From: Cricetomys ansorgei
Taxonomy: Eukaryota > Chordata > Mammalia > Rodentia > Nesomyidae
Length of the DNA: 64,000 bases
Direction: 5' to 3'
Assembly (NCBI GenBank): GCA_026225945.1
Contig: JAMJFZ010003656.1
Location: 1,302,001-1,366,000 of the forward strand
Shown here: positions 47,330 to 59,794 of the stretch, one piece after another
Layout of the letters: every line of letters begins with the position of its first letter
Position numbering within the stretch: the stretch's first letter is position 1
Notes under the pieces: model-generated
What the model saw: the letters and a program-made list of their open reading frames with translations, nothing else
Told to the model about the DNA's origin: nothing
The model's database searches: none
Position numbers and translations under genes: made by a program

Positions 47330-48845
47330 AAGGAGGAGGAGGAGGAGGAGGAGAAAAAAAAGAATCATTAAGTCTCTTATCTGCCCCTAGCTCTGGAGCC
47401 ACAGTTCACAAACCAGCTTTGCCTGATAACTACATTCCCCCACTCCCATCCATCCCTTTCCATCTCCATACCCACAGGCCTAGTTGCAGACCTGTGACTC
47501 TGAGATAACCTGGCAAGTCCCTCCCCCACAATCCCATCTTCCTTCTCCACCATCTCCACACCCACAGACCTACCTCGAAACCACAGCTCCAATACTGGCT
47601 TTGTCTGGTCTAGGTCCAACTAAGCAGCTCATACATACATCAGCTTTGCCTGGTCTAGTTCGGGACACATAATTCCTGCACTGGTCAAATCTAAGGAAAG
47701 CTAAATAAAATCTCACGTCAGACACACAACCAAATACAGAAGTCTACAAATGCAGGTCACATTCAAAAAACAACAATATTAAAGGCCGAAACAGTATGTG
47801 TCCCATCAAATCCACTGGTCCTATAGAAATGTTCTCTAATGAGAATTATCTAGATGAACCTAGGACACAGAATTAAATGAACAATAATAACTTCATTCAG
47901 AAATTCAAAAAGCTTAAAAGATGTAAACACCTCATTGAACTCCAAGAGGATTGCAACACATGGACATGCCTGAGTAATGCTCAACAAAATACAAATACAC
48001 AACTGAACAAAACGATGAAGACGATTCAGGATTTGAAAACCAAGCGGAGTAATGAGATAGAAATATTGGAGAGAACTCAAGGTGAAATGAAAATGGAATT
48101 GACAAACTCAATGACCTAACCCCACACTCCACCCCTCAGCCACTCTTTCTAGCCCACTCCCATTCCTCTGTGACTCCCTGCCAACCCTCAGGACCACTTT
48201 CTACCAGGAATCCCAAGAACACCACACTTGGTTGGGACCCTGGTAGACTACTAGTGCCCTCCTTCCCTTCTTCCATTCTGTTCTCTCTCCAGTGCTTAGC
48301 CCATCCTTCCAGTTCATCTTTATTCCCTTCAGACCTGTGGCCATCTATGGCCAGATCCAGGGTACCTTTGGTTCTGTCTCTGCCAGCCTTTGTGAAATCA
48401 GACTCCAAGTCCTAATTAAGAGACTTCCAGAGATAATCCCCATCCCCTGCCTGTAAAACTCAACTTCAAATGGATTAAAGACCCAAACCATAAATCATAT
48501 GTAAAGGAAACCCATCAAAATAACAGTTGATTTCTCAATGGAAACTCTGAAAGCCAGGAGAGCCTGGAGCAATGCACTTCAAGTTCTAAAAGACCATAAC
48601 TGCCAACCTAGACTACTGTACCCAGCAAACTATCTGCCACAGCTGAAGGAGAACTAAAAACATTCCACAATATAGACTAAAACAATCGTTTGTTTGTACA
48701 TTATGATTTCCGATTTTATTTTATGGGAATTGTTTTTGTGTATGGGAGTGAAAAAAGGGAATGAAGTTGGGGGGGAGGTAGAGAGTGCCTGGGAGGAGTT
48801 GGGTTGGGAAACCATAGTCAGAATACTTCTCTAAAACAGAGCACA
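47330..48845 (+). mobile_element. ORF1-only L1 derivative (HAL1-like)
   Basis: A (GGA)n tract, then a 5' UTR-like region with degenerate internal repeats ('agctttgcctggtctag' variants), then an ORF1 coiled-coil part (47877-48119) and an ORF1 C-terminal part (about 48480-48680), then an L1 3' UTR-like G-rich tail (48690-48845). No ORF2 lies in between. An ORF1-only element or an internally deleted L1 both fit. The C/T-rich 48120-48450 segment is unplaced. Confidence 0.45.
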
Positions 48846-51800
48846 TCCTGGGATACAAAATAAATCTTTACAAATTCAGAAAGACTTCATGTATCCTATC
48901 TTACTGTAAGGTGATAAAACACAACATCAAAAGCAAACAAATTTCTAGTAAATACACAAATTCAAGGAGATATGGAGATAAAATAATTCATTAGTGAATG
49001 ATGCATGGGTCAAAGAAGAAATCAAGAAATAATAAAAATAAATTTCTGGTACTTAATCAAAATAAAAGCACAAAACAACAAAACCTCTAGAGGGAAATTT
49101 ATGATTCTAAGTGCCTATATTTAAAAATCAGAAAGACTTAGGTGTGGTGGTGCACACCTTTAATCAGTGCTGAGGTGTCAGAGGCAGGCAGATCTCTCTA
49201 AGTTCCAGGCCAGCCTTGTTTCCATTGCAAGTTCTAGGCTGGCCAACGCTACACAGGAAGATCCTGTCTCAAAAACAAGTACAAATATATGACTTAAAGC
49301 TGTAACTAAAGAATTTGGAAAAACAAGAACAAAGCAAATTCAAATCCAGTATATGGCAAGAACTAACCAAAAAAAATCATAGCAGAAACTAATAATAAAA
49401 TAGAAACAAAGAAAACAATATAACAAATCAACAAATCTAAAAATTGGTTCTATAGGAAGATAAACAAAATCAACACTCTTGGCCCAACTAAACCAAAGAA
49501 AAATAGATGACCCAAATTAACAGAATCAGAAATGAACAGGAAATCATTTATAACAGACACAAGGAAATTCAAAATATTAAAATGGAATAACATTAAAAAA
49601 ATCTGTTGTTCATTAAATTGAAAAATCTAAAAGAAATGGACAAATTTTAGATTCACCCAAACCACCAAAAAGTTAAACCAAGAGATCATCAACCTAAACT
49701 GAGCTATAATGTAAGAAATCGAAAAACATTAATCAAAATCATTCTACCCAGGCCTAGATATATTCACAGCAGATTTCTAACAGATTTGCAAAGAACTACC
49801 GCCAATTCTCATTAAAATTTTCAAAAAGTAGACACAGAAGGAATACTTCTAAGTTCCTTCAACAAAACCAATATTATTCTTAACCATAACAATACCAGGT
49901 AAAGACACAACAATGAGAACAAGAAAGAAAATAACAGGCCAATATTTCTGATAAACATAGGTTCAAAATCCTCAACACAATACTTACAAGCCAAATATAG
50001 GCATTTATCAAAAAGATTTCCACCAAGACAAAGATGGCTTTATCCAAAGATGCAGGGATGGTTCAACATAAACAAGTCAATAAATGTAAAAAACTACATA
50101 AATTAACTTATAGACAAAAATTATATGATCACCTCAATAGATGCAGAAAAAGCCTTTTATAAAATCCAGTATATCTTCATGATAAAAGCTCTAGACAGAG
50201 TAGGATTGGAAGAAACCTTTTTAGAAAGAATTAGGCTATATATGACAAGCACATAGCCAACATTATTATAAACGGAGAAAAACTTGAAGCAATCCCATTA
50301 AAATTGGGAATGAGACAGGGCTGCCCACTATCTCCACTCTTTTTCAATATAATTTGGAATCACTAGCTGGCACAATTATGCAAAAGAAGGAAATTAAAGG
50401 AATATAAATAAAAAAGAAGTCAAACTATCCCTATTTGCACATATAACATGAGACTCCAAAAACATGACCAGAAAACATCTAGAAATAATCAACAATTTCA
50501 TCAGAGTGGCAGGATACAAAACCAACTTACAAAAATTAGTATCTATACATCAATAACAAACAAACTGAGAAAGAGATTATGGGTACATTCCCATTCACAA
50601 TAGCCTCAAAAAAAAGGAGGTGAAAGATTTCTACAATGAAGAAAGCGATTGAGAATGATACTAGAAAATGGAAAGACATTCCATGCTCATGGACTGATGA
50701 CCATTCTATCAAAAACTTTACAGATTCAATGTAATCATAATCAAAACCCCTCTCATTCTTCACAAAATAGAAAACACTATCTCTTAAAATTCATGTGGAA
50801 CCACTAAAGAACCCAGATAGCCAAAACAAAACTTCAGTAAAAGGAACAAAGCTAGAGTGACTATCATTCCAGATTTCAAAATATATTACAGAGACATTGT
50901 TAACAAAAACAGAATGGTACAGGCAAAAACAAAAACACCAGACATGTAGACCAGTGGAAGAAAGATAGAAGGCATAAACATGAGTACATGTAACTACAGC
51001 CATTTACTATCTAAAAGAGATGCCAAAACAAACTGGAGAAAAGAAAGCACCTACAACAAATGATGCTGGGAAAAGTCAATGTCTACAGATAGAAGACTTA
51101 AAATAACCGTATCTATCACCTTGCATAAAAACTAACTCAAAGGACCAAAATGTGAAACCTGAAATGCTGAAAGTTCTAGAAGAAAACATAGGCAAGCTCC
51201 TACAAGATAAAGACATAGGAAAAGACTTTCTGAATAGGACTACACTTGCCTAGGAATTAAAGCCAACAATTGACAAATGGGACCTCATAAAACTAAAAAA
51301 GCTTCTGCACCTAAAGAAACAATTGAGTAAAGAGGAAGCCCACAGAACAGAAGAGAAACTTTGCTAGCTACACATCTGAAAAAGGATTAACACCCACGAC
51401 TTTATAAAACACTCAGAAAATAAGAGTAAAGAAAAGACCCATTCAAAAATGGGCTATAGATCTGAACATAGTTCTCAAAGGAGAAACGAAAGTGGTTAAG
51501 AAGCATCTTTAAAAATGTTCATCAACCTTAGCAATTAGGAAAATGCAAGTCAAAACCACTTTGAGATTTAAGCTTAACCTAGTCAAAATGCCTAAGATAA
51601 ATAAAATACAATATAAATAAATTATTCTAGATATTAGTATGAGCAACTCTTAAAAAGCTAAGAAATAAATATACCATATGGCCTAGTAAAAATCAGTCTT
51701 TGCATATACCCAAAGGACATCTTTCTCTGTAGATACTTGCTCAGCCATGCTCATTTTAATTCTAATCACAACAGCCAAGCAATCGAAACAACCTAAGTGT

Positions 51801-51990
51801 ACTTCAATTGAAGAAAGAATGAAAATGTGGTACATATGCACCTTGAAATACAGTTCAGCTGTAAAGAAAAACAAAATAATGAATTTGCAGATAAACAAGT
51901 ATAACCAGAAAACATTATATTGATTGAAGTAACCCAGACCCAGAAAGACAAATGCCACATGTTCTTGCTCATCTGCAGCTCTTAGCGCCA
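48846..51990 (+). mobile_element. L1 ORF2, long but broken
   Basis: ORF2 from the endonuclease C-terminus ('cacatcctgggatacaaaataa') through RT to the C-terminus, with one B1 inside (49137-49277). Around 50390-50450 the RT catalytic FADD-type box is not intact (the frame reads LFAHIT), and stops occur throughout. Confidence 0.85.
49137..49277 (+). mobile_element. B1 SINE in L1
   Basis: 'ttaggtgtggtggtgcacacc' to 'gatcctgtctcaaaaacaag'. Confidence 0.9.
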
Positions 51991-52420
51991 AATTTTTAAT
52001 TGTGAGTATATGGCCTAGAATAACCACAGAAACTATCTATATATTCTGTGACAGTGTCCTGAGAAATTCGATGGAGCTGAATTAAAAGGTAATAGACTAT
52101 TTTATTTTATTTTTGATGGAAGAAATCTCAATTCAGGTTAGGATGTGTCTTGGTTAGTCCTTGCTCTTATCCAGGTAGTGCATAAAGATATGAAAAGTTT
52201 GATGAAGAAAGTAGCCTGACTGGGTTTAAAATGTAGCCACTGAATGTACAAAACTAGTGTAATTGTTAGAAATCAGCACTATTAAAAAGTAACCTAGTGT
52301 TCTGTACTGGGATGATAGAAAGGTTAGTTTAAGGGTGAAACTCATCCATCAAAGGCTCCAACTAGTGAACACACAAATTCATTTTAAGAGAGGGATAGAA
52401 CTGACAATATTACTGAAAGG
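51991..52420. other. Unassigned intron sequence
   Basis: No exon or familiar repeat is recognised. It may be the 5' part of the MaLR internal region that follows. Confidence 0.4.
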
Positions 52421-53188
52421 GTTGCTGGTTTAAAAGCAACTTCATTAAAAAAAGTGTTTCTCCAGATTCAGCCATCAAAGCATACATAGGCCACTATATC
52501 TTTGATATAAGAGGGACAATATATATCTTGAGCTGGAAGCCAAACACGGTGGCATCACCCACATCGATACTGGTTTTGCAGGTATGAAAGATTCAGGATT
52601 GAGAAAGTAATCAAGTTTTGCACCATGATTCCACACAGCGTTGCTGAATTCAGAAATGTACAGCAAGGTTGGAATCCCTGCAAAGAGACACAATAGGCCA
52701 CTGTGTGAAGCTCTGAAGATGAAGCCCAGGTTAGGATATCCAAGGGTACTGGAGAAGCCAGGACCATAAGATTTATGTGCCAAGATAATCTTCAGGCAAG
52801 GTGTAGCTGGCACAGCTGCTTCGGGGAGCAAAGCTGTAGGAGTGTGGTTACTCAGTCCCTTGGAACTCAGGTGATTCCATCACAAGCCCTAGGTGGCCAA
52901 CATGGAAAGCTGTAGCACTTGGTGCTTGCCCTGCTAGGTTTCAATCTTACATTGGTCTCATCATTCCTTGTTACAACCCCATTTCTCCCTTTTGGAATGG
53001 AAATATTTACTGTATGTCCCTGTATATTGGAAGTGTGTAGCTTCCCTTTCATTTAACAGAAACTCTGACTTGAGTCTTAGAATTTTTGAATAGGGTTAGG
53101 ATTATTAAAGACTATGAGGACTTTCAGGGTTATAATGAACTCATTTTGCATTATGAGATGGCCATGAACAAATGGGCCAGGTGCAGAA
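52421..53188 (+). mobile_element. MaLR internal region
   Basis: It resembles MaLR internal sequence and shares blocks with 61000-61450 (for example 'catttctcccttttggaatgg' here against 'ccctttcctctcttttggaaac'). It ends in 'aatgggccaggtgcagaatg' just before an LTR. The minus-strand open frame 52475-52831 is chance. Confidence 0.6.
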
Positions 53189-53540
53189 TGTTGTGGTGTG
53201 AAAGTGAAATATCCTACTTAGGCTCATGTATCTGATATATTTAGTCCCTAGCTGATGGCACTCTTCTAGGAGGTTGTGGAACCTTCAGTTGGAGGACCCT
53301 TACTGGAAGAAGTGGGTCAATAGAGAAAGGTAATGAGGTTTTATGGCTGCTTCCTGTCTACTCTGTGCTTCCTGCTTACAGACAAAACATGATCAGCTGT
53401 CTCACACTCCCATTGCCATTTTCCCCCACTATGATGGACAATATCCCTTCTTAAACCATAAGCCAAAGTAAACCACTCATCCTTTAAGTTACATCTTGTT
53501 AGGTATATAGGAGCAGCAATAAGAAAAGGAACTAATATAT
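53189..53540 (+). mobile_element. MaLR 3' LTR
   Basis: TGTTGTGGTGTGAAAG start, 'gaagtgggtcaatagag', 'ccactatgatggacaatatccc', end 'aaaggaactaata'. No matching 5' LTR was seen upstream. Confidence 0.7.
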
Positions 53541-53756
53541 ACATTAATGTGTTCTTTCTCTAGAGTAAATAAAAAATCCATTTTTTCCTTTGAATTACAA
53601 GTTGGGGTTGACAAAAATAAGGACAAAAGAGCAAAGTCAATTAAAAGTAAATCAAGCAGATGAGATTTCTATAGGATTAAGAGGAGATATATCAAGATCT
53701 CTGGATATACCATATAAAAGGAAAAAAAATAGCAACTAGAGACGAAAATCAGGAAC

Positions 53757-54305
53757 AAAGCCAGATTTGGTGGTATACACCATGAATTCTGACACACACA
53801 ACTGGAGGCAAGAGGATTGTGCTGGCTAATTTTATGTCAACTTGACACAAGCTAAAGTCATCTTTAGGGAAGAGGAGGGAACCTCAATTAAGGAAATGCC
53901 TTCATAAGATCTGGCTGTAAGACATTTTCTTAATTAGTGATTGATGAAGAAAGGCCCAACCCATTGGTGGTGGTGCCATCCCTAGGCATGGTTCTGTAAG
54001 AGAGCAGGATTGGCAAGCCATGAGGAACAAGCCAGTAAGCAGCACCCCTCCATGGCCTCTGCATCACCTCCTGCCTCCAGGTTCCTGCCCTATTTGAGTT
54101 CCTGCCTGACTACCTTCAGATGGACTACAATGTGGAAGTGTAAGCCAAATAAACCCTTTCCTCCCCAAGTTGCCTTGGTCATGGTTTTTCATCACAGCAA
54201 TAGAAACCCTGAGACAAGGATCAAGAATCCAGGTTGTTCTCAGCTACATAATGAATTCAAGACCAGCCTGCAGTGCTATGTGAGAACCTGCCTCAAAAAC
54301 AAAAC
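53757..54305 (+). mobile_element. B1/B4-type SINE split by an LTR
   Basis: The first part (53757-53817, 'ccagatttggtggtatacacc') and the second (54222-54305, 'aattcaagaccagcctgc' to 'cctgcctcaaaaac') form one SINE interrupted by the LTR at 53818-54216. Confidence 0.8.
53818..54216 (+). mobile_element. MaLR-type solo LTR with 5-bp TSD
   Basis: It begins TGTGCTGGCTAATTTTATGT and ends GAGACA. It is flanked by a perfect 5-bp duplication AGGAT (53813-53817 and 54217-54221), as expected for ERVL/MaLR integration. It contains a poly(A) signal 'aataaaccctttcctcc'. Confidence 0.88.
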
Positions 54306-54636
54306 TATAAAATCAAAAAAACAAATATACCCGAAACACATCCATTTACTACCCCCTAATGTCTGGTTTATCACTAAAATATGGAACCCTAATAATTAGT
54401 TACGTTACAGGGGCTATTAGCTTGGATATCTTGAAAGATCAATAAGTGGCAGTTATGACTCTCCTTAGCGTATTATTGTTACTACAAGCACTGCTGGCAG
54501 CTTCAGAAAAGGATGGTCCACAGGATGCAATAGTACAAAATTAGTAAAACTAAAATACTGAAGTAATACAGTAAACACCTTGACTTTGGGTACATGTTTA
54601 TGGCAGATCACGTATTTCTAGGCTAGAATATACCGA

Positions 54637-54685
54637 AAAGAAGGAAAGAAAGAAGGAAGGAAGGAAAGAAAAAAAGAAAGAAAAC
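54637..54685. repeat. (GAAA/GGAA)n tract
   Basis: About 45 bp of A/G with GAAG and GAAA units. Confidence 0.9.
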
Positions 54686-55858
54686 CAATATGTTAAGGCT
54701 TTGATAAGAATGCAGTAATAAAGGCCTTATTTTAAAAATTACAGGACATGGAGACCAAAACAGAATTGCTTCTGAGTAACAGGCACAGAGAGTTATAGTC
54801 AAGCTTGCTTCGTTTTACTACCATCTATTATTATTGTATAAATTTCTTTTAAACTGAAATCCTTACCTAAAGATGTTATATAGGAACCACTAGAAATTGA
54901 AAAATTCCTGCTTGTAAAAAATTCTAATTAAATATCTATGTAAAATTTTAAAAGAGAGAACTAAACTGGAAAGGAAAAAATAAAATGATCCCTATGTATA
55001 CTAAATTCTGAAGAACCTACCATGGTTGGGGTTGGGGAGCTAATAACAGAATTCTAAAAAGTTAGAAAATGTATGATCAACATACAAGAATTAGTTGTGT
55101 TTCTATATATTAGCAATAAAAACAATCCATTAAGGAAATTTAGAAAATTGCATTTATAGTAGTATCAAAAAGGAGAAGGAATAAATCTAACAAAGAAAGT
55201 ATAAGAGGTGAAAAACTACAAAAGCATAAGTAAATTGGATGTCTTAATATTGTTAGGACAATAATATTCCCCAAAGTGATCTACATATTCAATATCATCC
55301 CTTTCAAAACAATTTTGCAGAATTGGAAAAGTTGGTTCTAAAATTTGAATGGAATTTGATAATAGACCCTTAATACCCAAAATAATTGCAAATATAATTC
55401 AAGGACACATCATTAAAGATTATCCTCCATGATCAAGTTGGCTTTACTCCAGAGATGGTTCAACATATAAAATTCAATAAACATAATCCACAACATAAAT
55501 AAACTAAATGACAGAAACCACGGGATCATCTCATTAGATGCAGAAAAGGCCTGTGACAAAATGTAACATCTCTTTATGATAAAAGTCCTGGAGAATCTAG
55601 GGATACAGAGGATATATCTCAACAATAGCAAAGGTAATATACAAGAGGTCCACAGCCAATATCAACGTAAATGTCGAGAAACTTGAAGCAGTTCCACTAA
55701 AATCAGGAACAAGACAAGGTTGTTCGCTCTAGTACTTGAAGTCTTATCTATAGCAATGAGACTAGTGAAGGAGATAAAAGGAATACAAATGAGAAAGGAA
55801 GAAGTCAAGGTATCTTTATTTTCAGATGATATGGTTCTATATGTAAACAACCCTAAAG

Positions 55859-55921
55859 ATGCCACTAGAAAGTTCCTATAGCTGATAAGATGCCACTAGA
55901 AAGTTCCTATAGCTGATAAGG
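55859..55921. repeat. 31-bp tandem duplication in L1
   Basis: The unit 'gccactagaaagttcctata...' starts at 55861 and again at 55892, identical to the last one or two bases. Confidence 0.95.
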
Positions 55922-56251
55922 ACATTCAGCAAGGTAGCAAGATAAAAAAATTGGTAGCCTTCCTATATACAAATAACAAACATACTGAGAAAGAATTCAG
56001 AGAAACAGTAACTTTCACAATTGTCTCCAAAAAATATCTTGTAATAAATCTAACTAAAGAAGTTTCATCTTATATAATGAAAACCTAAAGACACTGAAAA
56101 GAAAAACTGAAAGACACCAGAAGATGGAAATACCTCCCATGTTCATGGATTAGCAAAATTAATATTGTGGAAATGGCCATGGTGTTAAAAAGCAAGCTAC
56201 AGATTCAATACATTTCCCATAAAAATTCCTGAATAATTCTTACCAGATATA

Positions 56252-56600
56252 TGTCTGTGGCAGTTTGAATGAACATGTCCTACATATACACATGTTTGAA
56301 TATTTGGTTCCCAATTGGTAGAACTGTTGGGAAGGATTAGGAGGTATGGCCTTTTTAGGGGAGGTATGTCACTATGGGTGGGCTTTGAGGTTTCAACAGA
56401 TTTGTGCCATGCCCAGTGCATTCTTTGCTTCCTCCTTACACTTTTAGATGTGCGCTCTCAGCTGCTCCTTGTTGCCATGCCTTAGCTCCACATCATGCAT
56501 GCTAACCCACTGGGAACATAAGCCCAATTAAACACTCTCTTCATAATTCACGTTGGTCATGGTGCTTTATCATAGCAATAGAAAGGTAACTAATACAGCA
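56252..56600 (+). mobile_element. MaLR-type solo LTR in L1
   Basis: 'tgtctgtggcagtttgaatg' start, 'gggtgggctttgaggtttc', end 'ggtaactaataca'. Related to the LTRs at 53189 and 59795. Confidence 0.78.
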
Positions 56601-56794
56601 TACAACAAAGGGTTAGTATTTAGAATATATAAAAACAAAAAAATAAACAAGAAAATAAACAATCCAATTAAAAATTGCAGCATAGAGCTGAACAGAGAAT
56701 TCTCAAAAGATGAAATATAAATGGCTGAAAAACATTTAAAAATGTCCAACATCCTTACCATTAAGCAAGTGCAAATTAAAACTTCTCTTCCAAA

Positions 56795-57018
56795 GTATGG
56801 AGAGATTCCTCCAGGGTTAAGAGCACTGGCTGTTTTTCCAGAGGCCTTGGGTTTGATTTCCCAGCACCCACACAGCAGCTCACAACCATCTGTAACTCTA
56901 GTTCCAGGGGATCAATGCCCTCTTCCAGCCTCTGTAGGTACCATGGATACACATGGTTCATAGGCATACATGCAGGCAAAACACCCATCGACAGAAAAGA
57001 AATGAAATATTAAAAAAA
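56795..57018 (+). mobile_element. B2 SINE in L1
   Basis: 'gttaagagcactggctg', 'cagctcacaaccatctgtaactc', A-rich end at 57011-57024. The head is truncated. Confidence 0.88.
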
Positions 57019-57244
57019 AAAAAACTTCTCTGTAATTTCATCTCATTCCAATCAAAATGGCTAGGATTTAAAAAAAAAAGAAAAAAGATGACAAATGTTG
57101 GTGTGGATGCCAGTGGGAAAAAGGAACACTTATTCACTGCTACTTGAATGCAAACTGGTGCAGCTATTAAAATCCTTAAGTGATTAAAAGAGAGAAAGGG
57201 AGAAAAAGAGAACTTTGTAACTATGACTCTGGGCTTAGATTACC

Positions 57245-57472
57245 AGAGAGCAGGAGAGATGGCCTAGCTGTAAAGTGCTTACTGTGCAAGCATGAGAACC
57301 TGAGTTAAATCCACAGCCCAACATAAAAGACAGCCAGGCATGCTGGAATGTGTCTGTAATCCCAGCACTGGAGAGGTAATGTTAGGAAGACCTTTGGGTC
57401 TTGTTGGCCAACCAATCTACCCAAATTCTTTAGCTACAGGTTCAGTGAGAGACTTTATCTCAAAAGCTCAGA
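57245..57472 (+). mobile_element. B4-like SINE
   Basis: A B2/ID-like head ('gcaggagagatggcctagc') joined to a B1-like tail ('tgtctgtaatcccagcac', 'gagactttatctcaaaag'). Confidence 0.7.
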
Positions 57473-57475
57473 TAG

Positions 57476-57655
57476 AGAGCAATTAGTGGGTAGAGGCACT
57501 TGCTGCCAAGCTTGATGACCTGAATTCAATCTCTAAGACTCACATGGTAGATGGAGAGAACTGACTTCCCCAAGTTGTCTTCTGACCTGAACACATGTGC
57601 AGTGACATGTAGCCTCCTCACATATACATACACATTCACAAAATGAATAAGTAAA
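57476..57655 (+). mobile_element. B3 SINE
   Basis: 'tgggtagaggcacttgctgcc' to 'ttgtcttctgacctgaacac'. Confidence 0.75.
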
Positions 57656-57659
57656 TGTT

Positions 57660-58015
57660 TTTTAAAGTACAGACAGAATACAGTAGGAAAAGACCAATTT
57701 TAAAATAAATGGTGTTGACATAACTGCATATCCATAAGCCAAAAAAGTTAAGCAAATCATGACCTAATATCACACCATATGTAAAAATTTACTCAAAATG
57801 ATCAAGCGTATGACTATAACACCTAAAAAATAGGAGAAAATTGTCATTGACTATATATTTCTACAGTGGTTAAATGAGATATATAAATCAAAATACATTA
57901 AAAATAAAATTAATAAATTGAGTTTTACAGAAAATAACAGTTTTGCTTATGAAAGAATTAAGAGAATGAAAGACAAAGTATGGTTTGGGAGACAGCATTC
58001 ACAAGTCAAATTCTC
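57660..58015 (+). mobile_element. Ancient L1 ORF2 fragment
   Basis: 'ggaaaagaccaattttaaaataaatgg' and 'aaatttactcaaaatgatcaag' are L1 ORF2 C-terminal sequence, highly diverged. Confidence 0.6.
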
Positions 58016-58019
58016 AGAA

Positions 58020-58178
58020 GGCACTTGGTTTTGAGGCAATCTCATGTTGTTCAGGCTGGTTTCAAACTTACTATGTAGTTGAGGCTAGCCTTGCCACTGC
58101 AGAAGCTATCCTTATAATCTGCCTCTATCTCCCAAGTGCTGAAATTTAGGTATGAGCCATTATACTCAGCTCCATTTT
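58020..58178 (-). mobile_element. B1 SINE, old
   Basis: 'ttttgaggcaatctcatgttg', 'tatctcccaagtgctgaaattt'. Confidence 0.75.
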
Positions 58179-58199
58179 CCAAAGTTTAACACTAAGAGA

Positions 58200-58328
58200 G
58201 AGGAAAAAAAAAAACAGTTGGGCATCATGCCACACACTGTAATTTCAACATTCAGGAGTCTGAGGCAGGAGGGTCACAAGTTTGAGGCTACCTGAGGTGA
58301 TTTAATGAATCCTGCCTCCAAAAAAAGG
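58200..58328 (+). mobile_element. B1 SINE, old
   Basis: 'gttgggcatcatgccacac', 'ctgaggcaggagggtcac', A-rich end. It lies tail to tail with the previous minus-strand B1. Confidence 0.75.
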
Positions 58329-58639
58329 GACCAATACTGTAATTATCCTGCAGGGAGGTCATTCGATAGGATATTATGATGCACAGAAAAGAGCAGGCCA
58401 GGAAAAAAATGAGGCAAGGAGACAGTCGGGAGTCTGAAACTACAGAAGCAAAGACTGGAAAAAGACTCTCCCCTCCTTGCCTCTACATTTCTGTCTTCTC
58501 CCCAGTCAAGTTCAACTGTATGAGGCCTGAACAGACATGAGAAAAAATATATGACACTTCTAACAGAAAAAAAAAGAAAAATTAGCATATCCAGAATATA
58601 TAAAAAGTAATCTAAGAAAAAACACAAAAAAAGAAATCC

Positions 58640-58735
58640 TACAAGGACTGGGGATATAGTTCAGTGGTAGAATGCTTGCCTAGTATACAAAAGGCACTGG
58701 GTTCAATCTTGAGTACCACAAAAACAAAACAAGGA
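58640..58735 (+). mobile_element. ID SINE
   Basis: 'ggggatatagttcagtggtagaatgcttgc' is the ID/BC1-type head with an A-box-like motif, followed by an A-rich tail. Confidence 0.85.
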
Positions 58736-58739
58736 AAAA

Positions 58740-59180
58740 GAACTCTTCTACAATCAATATGAAAAGAAAATTGAAAAGAAAAATAGTTGAAAGAATTAAC
58801 AGATAGCTCACATAAAATGAACAAGGAAGGGTCAACAATATATAAAACAAAGAAGCAAACAGAAACACCACCATTAGCTATGGAATGTAAAATTGATAAT
58901 AGCCACTGCTGGTAAGAGTGCACAGAAAAAAGTAAAATAAACTTGTTTTGAAGCATATCATGACACTATCAATATGTATCTCATACACAATCTTCAATCC
59001 AACAAATTTTTCTATCCTAAAGAGATACTTACTGGCAAATGGACATAAAAGATTAATGCAAGGATTTTCATTGCAATAAAAAATCCTTAAGAACCTGAAT
59101 GTCAATCAAATAGGGAAATGATTAAACATATGAGGCTACAGAATACTTTGCAGCAAGCAAACCTCTAAGCATTGATGAAG
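58740..59180 (+). mobile_element. Ancient L1 fragment
   Basis: 'taagaacctgaatgtcaatcaaataggg' reads like the L1 ORF2 end in a very old copy. 59180-59790 holds nothing recognised. Confidence 0.45.
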
Positions 59181-59794
59181 CAGGTCTCCACACTGATATT
59201 GAAAGGTATCCAAGCAAACTGTAGAGCTGCACACATTAAATAAAACTATACTCTGCCTGCATATATCTATATGTAAGTTGAATGAACAAAGCAAAAGGAA
59301 ACTGGGCTCAGAAAGGAGCCCAATACTAGCCTAAGGAATTTTAGCTTTCTCTAGTTTTTTTATTCTCGGTCAATAAAAATAAACTATTTATATAATTTTG
59401 AAAATAGTAAAAGAAAAACCCACATTACTGTTATCTACATTATATAAACCAGTGCTTTATTCATTATATTACTCCAAAAATTTTCCTTTTAAGGACTCAT
59501 CATTTTTAAGGACTTGTTTCTTAAATATGCAAAATGCAACGAATGTCATTTCAGTTCCATCAATACTTGAAGGGCACTGATTCCAGAATGTCCTCCCACT
59601 CACCAATCAAAACCCATGTGTGTTTAAGTTCCTTATATAAAATGGCATGGTATTTGCATATACTCTATGCCTTTTATCATGTATACTTTTACTATAAGTA
59701 GTTGTGCTATCCAAGTCAGAGGAAAATGGAATCTGTATGTGTTCAGTACAGATGTAATTTTTCGCACATATTTTAATTTATGGATGAAATCATG

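Larger units (their letters stand above)
54880..57180 (+). mobile_element. L1 ORF2 fragment, plus, interrupted
   Basis: Diverged ORF2 ('gatcatctcattagatgcagaaaagg', 'ttttcagatgatatggttctat') carries a 31-bp internal tandem duplication, an LTR (56252-56600) and a B2 (56795-57018), and ends in the ORF2 C-terminal part near 57180. Confidence 0.8.

Noticed and set aside
48136..48415. Opposed 81- and 90-residue open frames
   Set aside because: C/T-rich L1-associated sequence; no homology recognised and both strands open by composition.
52475..52831. 118-residue minus-strand open frame
   Set aside because: Lies in a MaLR interior, antisense, without a domain.
53341..53544. Possible exon on the minus strand
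   Set aside because: Lies within a MaLR 3' LTR and lacks splice sites that fit the Phf8 frame.
58640..58735. tRNA-like A-box sequence
   Set aside because: This is an ID SINE head (tRNA-derived), not a functional tRNA; no cloverleaf could be supported.
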